Shown here: piece by piece, positions 1 through 7,618 of the stretch | Layout: the number at the start of each line of letters is the position of its first letter | Position numbering within the stretch: position 1 is the first letter of the stretch | DNA from: Aliikangiella coralliicola | Lineage (GTDB): Bacteria > Pseudomonadota > Gammaproteobacteria > Enterobacterales > Kangiellaceae | Direction of reading: 5' to 3' | Length of the DNA stretch: 64,000 nucleotides | Assembly (NCBI RefSeq): GCF_007004725.1 | Contig: NZ_ML660161.1 | Coordinates: 235,122-299,121 of the forward strand | The notes under the pieces: generated by a model | What the model was told of the DNA's origin: nothing | Databases searched by the model: none | What the model saw: the letters and a program-made list of their open reading frames with translations, nothing else | Program-made: the position numbers and the translations under genes

Positions 1-23
1 AAAGTTTGATAACTTTAATTCTA

Positions 24-77
24 TAATTACCAAGCGAGCTTGTCATAATCAAACTATAATTGTTCCCTTGGTAATTA
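24..77. repeat. 11-bp inverted repeat in the left-edge intergenic region
   Basis: The first 242 bases hold no gene. A perfect 11-bp inverted repeat (TAATTACCAAG at 24-34, CTTGGTAATTA at 67-77) with a 32-nt spacer lies here, downstream of the peroxidase gene's stop codon. It has no strong T-run, so calling it a terminator would be a guess. The rest of 1-242 is AT-rich and shows nothing else I can name. Confidence 0.3.
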
Positions 78-242
78 CTTTATTTATCTAAATATCAATA
101 ACTAGGCCTGCTTGCATGTTTATTAATAATGTCAATATCTAAATCCAAAACTTAGTTCTTTCTTATAATTTTTACTAATGCGAATTAATTAATTTATTTA
201 GGGACTGAGGTATTAGCAAACATTATAAATATCCCTTTGTTT

Positions 243-1355
243 TTATTCAGTAAGACTATTTCTAGCATTTATACTAGATATAAGTCTATGTTGCTCACTT
301 ATTGAACTATTGATCAAGTTTTCGTCGGTAAGTGCTCTTAAGAAGCTAACCAAGCTATTAATCTCTATTTCGTTTAATAAAAGAGGCCTGATTCCCGGGG
401 CGATATTGGGATTAGGGTTACCGCCTTTATTATAAAATTCAACAACATCGAAAAGTGATTCCAGACTTCCATCGTGCATATATGGGGGAGTTAGTGCAAC
501 ATTTCTCAGAATAGGAGTCTTAAATGCCCCCCAATCTTCTTTTTTTCTGGTTACCCAATAGCGTCCAGTATCAGTCATTTTACCATTTTTGTATCCTACT
601 CCTAGATTATGAAATCTATGATCAGTAAATAATGCAATTCCGCCCCCTAGAGAATTTACTGATGGATGGAAAATATCGTGACAAGCAATACAACTTCCCT
701 TACCGATGAAAATTTCATAACCGTCTAATTCTGATTTCGTCAAGGCTTTTTTGTTTCCATTAAAAAGGTAGTCATCAAAGCGAGAGTTAGCTGATATTAG
801 TGAACGCTGAAATGAAGCTAGAGATTGAGCTAATCCAAGTGTATCAACCTTTTTTCCAAAAGCTGTTTCAAAGAGTCCGTCGTAATCATGAAATGAATCT
901 ATTTTATTAATGGCATCTTCAATCTCGATTCCCATGTCTCCGTTTTTGGTAAATGGGTTAAGGGCTTGTTCTTCTAATGATTTAAATCGTCCGTCCCAGG
1001 ACAGTGTCGCTTGATATCCAGTATTTAATACAGAAGGTGAATTTCGTTCAAGTAATTCTCCTTTCGAATTAATACTAATTGATCTTTTCTCGGCAAATCC
1101 ATGAGTTGGATCATGACAAGTTGCACAACTAAACTTCGAAGATGATGAAAGTCTTTTGTCGAAGAAAATCTTTTTACCAAGCTCTATTTTTAATTTACTT
1201 AACTTATTGTTTAATGGGATGTCTGGTTCAATTAGCCCAACAGGGATCTCTATTAGATATTCATTAGATTCGACATAATAAGGAACGACTAATAAAAAAA
1301 TTGAAACAAGAGTCAAACGTGAATATATGAATAATTTTGTTATTAATTTACTCAT
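243..1355 (-). CDS. Di-haem cytochrome c peroxidase / MauG-family protein
   Basis: A 370-aa exported protein with an N-terminal hydrophobic signal (residues about 8-30) and two c-type haem motifs, CATCH (C77, C80, H81) and CIACH (C222, C225, H226). The family signature around LRNVALTPPYMHDGS (about 283-297) is present. Family members are periplasmic: bacterial CcpA reduces hydrogen peroxide using cytochrome c, while MauG-type relatives oxidise protein side chains. Length is normal for the family. Its ATG overlaps the TGA of the upstream gene by 4 bp (ATGA), so the two are translationally coupled and the neighbour may be its partner or substrate. Which activity it has cannot be read from sequence; the family call is firm. 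Confidence 0.9.
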   Translation of the reverse strand: MSKLITKLFIYSRLTLVSIFLLVVPYYVESNEYLIEIPVGLIEPDIPLNNKLSKLKIELGKKIFFDKRLSSSSKFSCATCHDPTHGFAEKRSISINSKGELLERNSPSVLNTGYQATLSWDGRFKSLEEQALNPFTKNGDMGIEIEDAINKIDSFHDYDGLFETAFGKKVDTLGLAQSLASFQRSLISANSRFDDYLFNGNKKALTKSELDGYEIFIGKGSCIACHDIFHPSVNSLGGGIALFTDHRFHNLGVGYKNGKMTDTGRYWVTRKKEDWGAFKTPILRNVALTPPYMHDGSLESLFDVVEFYNKGGNPNPNIAPGIRPLLLNEIEINSLVSFLRALTDENLINSSISEQHRLISSINARNSLTE

Positions 1356-2890
1356 CTTGCTACAACTTCAATAGTTGTTAAATTTAACATTTTGTCGATA
1401 TCAGTATTAAGCCTCTTGATATTCATTGGAATGACCTTTGAAAAGTCAAGTGTAATACCTTCTATACGTTTAAGGTCAGCAATAACCTCATGATATCTAC
1501 TAGGACCAATCCCCATTGCGGATAATTGTATTGGATCTACGCCAGTTTTATTTGGTTTAGAAAAGTCTACACTTTCTAAAGGAATGCCTTGTTTTTTAAG
1601 TTTTTTGAGATTGACCTGAATTTCTTGCAGTTTATCAATCTCGAAAATCGGATTTTTTTGCGTTCTTGGAAATATGTAAGCATTTTCTAAAAGTTGGTTT
1701 GCACCAGGCGGAGCAAAAAAAGATACAGCATCTTCTGGTATAATCGTTGCAGCATTACCAGCAGTATCCTTTGCCGTGAACCTTAATTGTACTTTCGTTC
1801 CACTTTTAAATGGTCCTATAACTGTTTCGAAAAGTGTCGGCCTTACAAAATTCCCAACTTTGTAGTTATGAGCTTTGCGAGCCCATGTTTTACCACCGTC
1901 AACTGAAAATTCTGTCGATACACCAGTTGCTTCTAGAATACCTGAGCCATGATCTGAAACGAGTGCTTGTATTGCTAAAGTACCATCATCTAGAGATATT
2001 AATCGATAATCGGTCACGCTTGGAGGCTTAGTGTCATAAATTTGAAACCACTCGTTTTGCATGAATATTCTATTTTCATCCATATCGACTAATGAAAGTC
2101 TAGCTTCCAAAAAATCACCTTCTTGTACTTGAGATGGGGCTTTCATTGTTAGGGTTCCATAGATAGACTCCCCAGGTTTTAAAGTGATCTCATTGTTTTC
2201 TTCGGGAACTCCTTCAATAAACCATCCTCGCGGGTAAGGAGTATGTTCAAACATCCATTTAAGTTTCTTTGTTTTAGAATGATGATTAGTAAAAGTGTAG
2301 TTATAACTATTGGTTTGATTAGGATTGACCCTAAAAGGAATATTCCATGACTTAACTTTGGAGTTATTCAATAAATTGCTATCTTCAACTCCTTGCGCTT
2401 CAACAGTTGCTTTTACATGATATCGTATTCTAGCTATATCAAATCTATCGATTAATGCATTCAATCCCCAGTCCGCTTTCATTCTCAAAATTTTACCCTC
2501 TTTTCCTCCTCTAGAATATGCCGGAACCCTAATTATCCTGAGTTCCTCTGGTGGTTCTAAGTGTAGTAATTGAGCGCCAGATTCATCGACAATGTCTACG
2601 TAGACTTTGGCCATAGAAGGTTCATCGCCAAAATTTAGTACTCTTACTTCCACCTCTTCTACTTGATTAGCATTTCTCCATGCTATTGAAACCCCTGGTC
2701 TGCTTGAAACATGATTGGCGTTAGTTAGCAAAACCTTGGAATTAGAATGTGGACTAACTAAATTTTGAGCCCATGCGTTTGGTCTCTTATAAGTTTCATC
2801 ATCGGCGATAGCTAAATCCACAGAGGCTTTAGAAATGTTGGAAATATTTAGAAGAAAGATACAGGTAATAACAGCCAGTTTAATATACAT
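1352..2890 (-). CDS. Secreted protein with Ig-like beta domains, partner of the di-haem enzyme
   Basis: I place the start at 2890 (MYIKLAVITC), because GGAG lies 5 nt upstream and the signal peptide begins there; a longer frame to 2941 would put 17 residues in front of it. The product is 512 aa. After the signal peptide (residues 1-22) the sequence looks like consecutive beta-sandwich domains. A middle region (about 200-290) reads like a fibronectin/CARDB-type domain, and residues about 300-390 carry EFSVDGGKTW and FTAKDTAGNA, typical of bacterial Ig-like adhesin repeats. The last 100 residues are more helical. I recognise no enzyme motif. It is the first gene of a two-gene operon with the MauG/CcpA-like enzyme (ATGA overlap). 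Confidence 0.7.
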   Translation of the reverse strand: MYIKLAVITCIFLLNISNISKASVDLAIADDETYKRPNAWAQNLVSPHSNSKVLLTNANHVSSRPGVSIAWRNANQVEEVEVRVLNFGDEPSMAKVYVDIVDESGAQLLHLEPPEELRIIRVPAYSRGGKEGKILRMKADWGLNALIDRFDIARIRYHVKATVEAQGVEDSNLLNNSKVKSWNIPFRVNPNQTNSYNYTFTNHHSKTKKLKWMFEHTPYPRGWFIEGVPEENNEITLKPGESIYGTLTMKAPSQVQEGDFLEARLSLVDMDENRIFMQNEWFQIYDTKPPSVTDYRLISLDDGTLAIQALVSDHGSGILEATGVSTEFSVDGGKTWARKAHNYKVGNFVRPTLFETVIGPFKSGTKVQLRFTAKDTAGNAATIIPEDAVSFFAPPGANQLLENAYIFPRTQKNPIFEIDKLQEIQVNLKKLKKQGIPLESVDFSKPNKTGVDPIQLSAMGIGPSRYHEVIADLKRIEGITLDFSKVIPMNIKRLNTDIDKMLNLTTIEVVAR

Positions 2891-3629
2891 AGTATTCTCC
2901 TTATGTATACAAAGACTTCTGATTGATAGAAAGAGTAACAAAAATGACGGTTACTTTAGTAAAGTATATTTGGTAGGGCATTCCTTAGTATTAAATTGTT
3001 TATATAGCTTCCCTTCCAATAATACAATTTAGCCTATGCTCGTTTATTAAACAAGGATGTGTTTTGAGATAATAGGTCAGGTTTTAACGGTATAATCTCA
3101 TTAGGGAATAATATATAGAGAAAGAAAAGAAATTAATTGGCAAATCTCTAATGAATGCCAAAGTACAGAAAGCCCAATACAATGGTAATTAATTAGCTCT
3201 GGCTTATGCCACGATACTTACATAGCTGTCTTAGCCTTTAGTTCATAAGTGGCTCTATTTGGATATTAATAATTGAGCCAGAACATTCGTTAAACTGCTA
3301 TGAGTAGATTAGATGTCAAATCGTAGTTTTCAACCAATTTACTTAATTGTCTAATAGATTATTGTTAATGTATTAGATATCTGACTAGATCTTTCAAAAA
3401 CTCTATCTTAAATAAATTGTAGTGACAAAAATGTATAGCAATAATTGATTTGACAACCAGAACACAAAATTAACAATTTGTTTATAGTATAAATTTATAA
3501 GGAAGTTAAAGTGTTTGGCGAAGTCTATAGAACTAAAAGCAGACCAGTTACCATTTTCAGATGATGAATATTAATTAGAAGTTTATTAAACCATTTTGTA
3601 TGAGTGTTGTATCAATTCTTTAGAGTAGA
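2891..3629. other. AT-rich gene-free stretch
   Basis: About 740 bases between the secreted-protein gene and the IS481 remnant. I find no convincing ORF, tRNA or strong hairpin. The composition resembles the flanking AT-rich segment, and it probably contains the promoter of the 2890 gene near its left end. Confidence 0.4.
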
Positions 3630-3983
3630 TGTGTGATTCACATACATTATTACAATTTTTTTAAGGCTAATTCATTCTTGTAGTTGGCTAGCTGAATATG
3701 CTCTGAGTCGGGATCATTGTCCAAGCTCACCTCATCAGAAAAGGGGGCATTGCATAAATCTATGTACTTCTCCATTGGTGTTTTTCCGTTATGGGTACTA
3801 TGAGGCCGTTCCCAATTGTAGTAATGCTGCCATTCAGCGAGAAGCATATCGATTTCTTCTGATTTAAGAGCTATAGTGGGATAAAATTCTGTCTTATCTG
3901 TTATCTGTGAACGCTCGACCTTTCCATTCAAGTGAGGTGAAGCTGGCTTATTAGGCCGAAAAACGATGTCTATGAATCACACA
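3630..3983 (-). mobile_element. Internally deleted IS481-family element with both inverted repeats
   Basis: The 17-bp end on the + strand at 3630 (TGTGTGATTCACATACA) matches the end read on the minus strand from 3983 (TGTGTGATTCATAGACA) at 15 of 17 positions. Starting with TGT fits the IS481 family. Between the ends only the C-terminal part of the transposase remains, so most of the element has been lost while both ends stayed, as in a MITE-like derivative. I see no target-site duplication. It lies 5 bp beyond the stop codon of the deaminase gene. Confidence 0.7.
3650..3967 (-). pseudogene. IS481-family transposase, C-terminal fragment
   Basis: The open frame reads (from the 5' side) FRPNKPASPHLNGKVERSQ, then TDKTEFYP and later YYNWERPHSTHNGKTP. 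These are the conserved C-terminal part of the rve-type DDE catalytic domain of IS481 transposases. The glutamate of the DDE triad (in GKVERS) is present, but the helix-turn-helix and the two catalytic aspartates are missing. No proper start codon is needed or seen; the frame runs directly into the element's inverted repeat. It is a non-functional remnant. Confidence 0.85.
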
Positions 3984-3988
3984 CCTTA

Positions 3989-5545
3989 TTAATCAGGAAT
4001 ATAATCAGGAAACTCACTTTTTAGCTCTTTCACAATTTTTAACTCATACTTTAAATAACTATCTAAATATTGAGGATCGACGTGAGCAGAATCAACAACA
4101 ATGTAAGAAATCGCTTCCCCATTTTCATCTTTGCGTTTTTTATTAAATCCAAAGAAGTTTTTATATCTAAGTGGTGATACTCCTTCAAAGTTTTCCAATA
4201 AAACTTTAGGATCTTTAGTCTGATTCTCGGGATGACAAATTGAATCTCCGTGTAACTGCAATGCCAAACTTTTTTCGTATGGTTCAATATAAACAACTCT
4301 TTCAATCCCTGCCGCTACTATATGACGAGCACAAATATGACAAGGGTAAGTTGTACAATAGAGTATCTTTCCCACCGTAGATGAGCCTGTGGATCTTGAA
4401 ATTGATGTAATGGCATCCATTTCAGCATGAATTGCGCGAGAATATTCGATTAATGCTTTAGCTTTAGATTCATTAATGATACTTGCTGCAATTTCTTTTG
4501 CATTGTTCACTTTGTAATTATTCAAGATAGTTTGGATTTCTAACTCTAGTAGCTTCTTATGTTTATCATTATGGCACCGGCGACCATGATTAAAACATCT
4601 TTTGTCTTCAGATACATCAGAGTTATAGAGACCGCCACTATATCTAGGTACATCATTGCAGCCAGTTGAAATTACGGTACCATTTTCATCAGTAATTGCA
4701 GCACCTACTTGTCGAGATAAACAAGCAGAGCGTAAAGAAGCAGAGTAAGCAGTATACATCCCTGTCTCATCTTTCGAAGGAGTTATATGATTAGTACCAT
4801 GAATTAGTTTAATAAAGCGTTCTACTGATTTAGTTATCTTCTCAGCAATATCGATGTTGCGAATAAAATAATCTGCTTTATGCAATGAATCTTGAACTTG
4901 TTGACCATGTTTTTCTGAAGCTTTTCGATCTCGTTCAATGAGTATTCCAATTTGCGTTTCACTCATTTGTTCGTCTTTCAAATTTTTTCTACGCTCATCT
5001 TCTGTTCTTAACAATCCAACTAAATAAAAATTGTTGCGATAGATTTCATTTAATATTTCTATTTCTCCAGGATGTTTGACTTGGTCGATAATATAAGCCA
5101 TTTTTTCTTTGATTCTCAAAGGCCCATCATCATTTTCGGCTCGTGTATGGCCAAATCTTTTCTCTCTTAGAAAAATAATTTTATTAATTGCTAATTCAGC
5201 TAGAATACTGCTTCTATTATTTAGTCTTAATTGATCTCCTAAATCCTGCAATTTTTTATAGCGCTCAAATCCATTAAGCGCTTTTAATTCCCCTTTTGGT
5301 TTAGCCTCTTGGAATTCGATAATCAAGTCACTTAATCGAATGTGTTCTACGATATAGCCGTGAGATTCCAATTGAGTTGTTAAACTTTCTTTTAAGCATT
5401 TTAGCCCAGACCCAACAGCGCCACACAACCCAATTACGAGTTCCTGCGATTTTCTATCTTTAATGTCTTTGGTGGGGTTATTTACTATTTCAGAAGCTAT
5501 GATGGGCGAATTTATTTTGGCAACTTTGCTAGAAGGGTTTGACAT
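3989..5545 (-). CDS. avcD: Antiphage dCTP/dCMP deaminase, AvcD-type (P-loop plus deaminase)
   Basis: 518 aa with two domains. The N-terminal half (about 35-240) resembles a P-loop nucleotide kinase with a loop GAVGSGLK (42-49) that deviates from a canonical Walker A. The C-terminal half is a zinc-dependent cytidine/deoxycytidylate deaminase with HAE (H373-E375) and PCHIC (C402, C405), plus the conserved SRQVGAAI and GCNDVP segments. Housekeeping dCMP deaminases are about 150 aa and lack the N-terminal domain. This architecture is that of AvcD/DcdV, which depletes dCTP/dCMP on phage infection and is held inactive by the upstream AvcI RNA. The location between mobile-element remains, in AT-rich DNA, with a small ORF 51 nt upstream on the same strand, fits that system. 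Start ATG at 5545 has only a weak Shine-Dalgarno (GGAT). Confidence 0.85.
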   Translation of the reverse strand: MSNPSSKVAKINSPIIASEIVNNPTKDIKDRKSQELVIGLCGAVGSGLKCLKESLTTQLESHGYIVEHIRLSDLIIEFQEAKPKGELKALNGFERYKKLQDLGDQLRLNNRSSILAELAINKIIFLREKRFGHTRAENDDGPLRIKEKMAYIIDQVKHPGEIEILNEIYRNNFYLVGLLRTEDERRKNLKDEQMSETQIGILIERDRKASEKHGQQVQDSLHKADYFIRNIDIAEKITKSVERFIKLIHGTNHITPSKDETGMYTAYSASLRSACLSRQVGAAITDENGTVISTGCNDVPRYSGGLYNSDVSEDKRCFNHGRRCHNDKHKKLLELEIQTILNNYKVNNAKEIAASIINESKAKALIEYSRAIHAEMDAITSISRSTGSSTVGKILYCTTYPCHICARHIVAAGIERVVYIEPYEKSLALQLHGDSICHPENQTKDPKVLLENFEGVSPLRYKNFFGFNKKRKDENGEAISYIVVDSAHVDPQYLDSYLKYELKIVKELKSEFPDYIPD

Positions 5546-5596
5546 AATAATCCATTATTTTGTTTATAATAATGAGTTATGTTAGCAAAGAATTTC

Positions 5597-5752
5597 CTAC
5601 CAGTTCAAGTTATCAGCAGCGCGATAGATTCTTTCTCTGGCTTCGTTGTTTTTCTTGTAATCTCTCGCTTTTGACAAACAAGCGACGTTAGAATTACTTT
5701 TTCTTTTTTTTGAAGAACTTAGCTGGGACTGTATCTTACTTTTAGATTCCAT
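5597..5752 (-). CDS. 51-aa basic small ORF in the position of the AvcI inhibitor RNA
   Basis: A small frame too short for usual gene calling: ATG at 5752, TAG at 5597-5599. A Shine-Dalgarno AAAAGGA lies 8 nt before the ATG. The product begins MESKSKIQSQ, is rich in Lys, Ser and Asn, and ends RIYRAADNLNW; no domain is recognised. It is co-directional with the avcD-like gene, 51 nt upstream. In described AvcID systems this spot encodes the RNA AvcI, which inhibits the deaminase and disappears when transcription stops during infection. The ORF may therefore lie within, or be a passenger of, that RNA. A possible promoter on the minus strand is TTGTTT, 16 nt, TATAGC at about 5873-5900, giving a 5' leader of over 100 nt. 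Confidence 0.6.
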   Translation of the reverse strand: MESKSKIQSQLSSSKKRKSNSNVACLSKARDYKKNNEARERIYRAADNLNW

Positions 5753-6258
5753 AATTTACATCCTTTTGATTTCTTCATTTTTACTACTACAACGGACCGC
5801 GAATATTACCTATTGCACTTGATGTACGCAAGGACTTAATCCTCATTCCGATATTTTAATTCATTAAGCTATAGCACAGATTACAGTAAAAACAAAACGC
5901 TATAACTACTTATATAAGTAGCATTGGTTACTAGAATTGTCAATCTTAGCTATAATTATTGTTCATTTAAGTAGTTACATGTTGGAGTATTTCGATTAAG
6001 AGTTATTCTTAATATCTAAACTTTGTAGCTATATAATGTGGATAACTACACTCGAAACTCGATTTAAAATAATTTTATTCACATTATATAGTGAAATAAT
6101 GATAGAAGTTTCCTTATATAAAGAAAGTACAGATAATGTTTAACCTTGCATCTAATTAATTCTTAGCTATTCCGTTAATCAGCTTTTTTATTCCTAATCG
6201 ATACATGCTAATAAGACGCTTACTGCATCGCACAATCTTTTCAGACAAGGGGATAAGT
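5753..6258. other. Structured AT-rich leader/intergenic region upstream of the deaminase locus
   Basis: About 500 bases without a gene, truncated on the right by the IS3-family element. It holds a 16-bp perfect palindrome (CTACTTATATAAGTAG, 5906-5921) and a long inverted repeat (6029-6091, listed separately). The promoter of the small-ORF/deaminase transcript should lie here on the minus strand. Confidence 0.45.
6029..6091. repeat. 17-bp inverted repeat (16/17) with 29-nt spacer
   Basis: The left arm 6029-6045 (CTATATAATGTGGATAA) pairs with the right arm 6075-6091 (TTATTCACATTATATAG); the single non-complementary position would be a G-U pair in RNA. It is not followed by a T-run. It could be the stem of a structured RNA, an operator pair or the ends of a decayed small element. 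Confidence 0.5.
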
Positions 6259-6321
6259 TGAACCTCCCCACATTTGACGGACACTCCAAAAAATAGACAA
6301 TAGTCTAAAAAGGAGTGTCTT

Positions 6322-6624
6322 ATGGTCAAGCGAACTTATTTTACCAAAGAGTTTAAATTAGAAGCTGTTAGATTACTAGATGCTGGAGAGAAGCCAGCTT
6401 CAGACATCGCCAGGGAGTTAGGAATACGTCGAAATCTACTTTATAAGTGGAAAGAACAGATAGAGCAGTATGGCGAAAATGCTTTTCCAGGTAAAGGTCG
6501 TCCTCCGTCTTCAGATAAACAGATAGAGGAAATTAAGCGCCTGAAGCAAGAGCTAAAAAAATCTAAGGAAGAGGTCGAGATATTAAAAAAGGCCGCGGCG
6601 TTCTTTGCGAAGGAAATGAAGTGA
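6322..6624 (+). CDS. IS3-family transposase OrfA (helix-turn-helix subunit)
   Basis: 100 aa. The N-terminal half is an HTH_Tnp_1-type DNA-binding domain (YFTKEFKLEAVRLL, then IARELGIRRNLLYKWK), and the C-terminal third is a leucine-zipper-like coiled coil (about 70-95). ATG is preceded by AAGGAGTGTCTT. Near the 3' end, A AAA AAG at 6585-6591 is a classical -1 slippery heptamer. The -1 frame stays open from there into OrfB, so a fused OrfAB transposase is expected by programmed frameshifting. Confidence 0.92.
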   Translation: MVKRTYFTKEFKLEAVRLLDAGEKPASDIARELGIRRNLLYKWKEQIEQYGENAFPGKGRPPSSDKQIEEIKRLKQELKKSKEEVEILKKAAAFFAKEMK

Positions 6625-7484
6625 AGTATCGATTTATTCAGATGCAAAGGACGCACTATCCGGTCACTCGCTTGTGCTTTGTGTTAGGGGTGTCGACAAG
6701 TGGGTATTATGGCTGGTGTAATCGAGTTGAGAGTGTTACTACGAGATGGCGTAGAAAACTTATCAAGCAAATCAGTCGAATCTTTTTGGAAAACAAACAA
6801 GTGTATGGCTCTCCTCGAATACACGCCGAGTTAGCAGAGCAAGGCGAGAAAGTTTGTGTGAATACCGTCGCTAAGTTAATGAGACAAAACGATATTCAGT
6901 CAAAAGTATTTCGACGGTTTGTGGTTACAACTAATTCGAGGCACACGCTAGCGGCCGCCCCTAACCGGCTCAACCGGGGATTTAAGGCTGTAAAAGCAAA
7001 TGAGAAGTGGGTATCAGATGTGTCGTTTATAACGACTCGAGAAGGCTGGTTATATCTGGCAGCGGTGATGGATTTATTTTCAAGAAAGATTATCGGTTGG
7101 TCGATGGGCAATCGACACAATACTCAGTTAGTTATCGCTGCATTAGAAATGGCTATCGCTCGACGGGGTGAGGTCAGGAATGTTCTGTTGCATTCAGACC
7201 GAGGTATACAGTATGCGTCGAAGGTTTACCGAGATAAATTAGCCGAGTATGGAATTGCTTGTAGCATGAGTCGAAAAGGAGATTGCTGGGATAATGCTCC
7301 AATGGAGAGCTTCTTTCATACACTAAAAACTGAGTGTGTTAACTTTGAAGACTATAAAACACGGAGCCAGGCAAGACGAAATCTGTTTGATTATATTGAA
7401 TTGTTTTACAATCGAAGAAGAAAACACTCAACGATTAACTATATGAGCCTAGCAACATTTGAAAATGCTGCTGGTGTCCACTAA
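6621..7484 (+). CDS. IS3-family transposase OrfB (DDE catalytic subunit)
   Basis: 287 aa, rve integrase core with the DDE triad at D133 (WVSDVSF), D193 (LHSDRGIQYAS) and E229 (PMESFFHTLK); 35 residues separate the second Asp and the Glu, as usual for IS3. It has the HTH_21 segment VYGSPRIHAEL near residue 62. It overlaps OrfA as GTGA and would mostly be produced as the -1 frameshift fusion rather than from its own GTG. All catalytic residues are intact. Confidence 0.93.
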   Translation: MKYRFIQMQRTHYPVTRLCFVLGVSTSGYYGWCNRVESVTTRWRRKLIKQISRIFLENKQVYGSPRIHAELAEQGEKVCVNTVAKLMRQNDIQSKVFRRFVVTTNSRHTLAAAPNRLNRGFKAVKANEKWVSDVSFITTREGWLYLAAVMDLFSRKIIGWSMGNRHNTQLVIAALEMAIARRGEVRNVLLHSDRGIQYASKVYRDKLAEYGIACSMSRKGDCWDNAPMESFFHTLKTECVNFEDYKTRSQARRNLFDYIELFYNRRRKHSTINYMSLATFENAAGVH

Positions 7485-7567
7485 CTGAGTGTCCGGAAAA
7501 CGTGGGGAAGACCAAGTCAGTCTTACAATAAACAAATATTTCAAACATCAAACTTCAAATCGAACAC

Positions 7568-7597
7568 AAAAAAGGCGAACCTTAAGCTCGCCTTTTT
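7568..7597 (-). terminator. Rho-independent terminator after gcvP
   Basis: Stem GGCGA (7574-7578) / TCGCC (7588-7592), flanked by an A-run on one side and a T-run on the other, so it can act in both directions. It lies 21 nt beyond the gcvP stop codon. Confidence 0.8.
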
Positions 7598-7618
7598 CAA
7601 TTACATGGGCTTGAGATA

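Larger units (their letters stand above)
6259..7514 (+). mobile_element. Intact IS3-family insertion sequence, 1256 bp, 3-bp TSD
   Basis: Ends are 5'-TG...CA-3'. The left end (TGAACCTCCCCACATTTGAC from 6259) matches the complement of the right end (from 7514, TGGTCTTCCCCACGTTTTCC) imperfectly, and the similarity continues with CGGACACTC in both. A direct repeat AGT flanks it (6256-6258 and 7515-7517), the 3-bp target duplication expected for IS3 elements. Two overlapping transposase frames are intact, so it is probably recent and potentially active. It separates the AT-rich accessory segment from the glycine-cleavage operon. Confidence 0.9.

Noticed and set aside
3989-5545. Housekeeping dCMP deaminase (ComEB/Dcd type)
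   Set aside because: Length is over three times that of such enzymes and the N-terminal P-loop-like domain is only found in the antiphage group.
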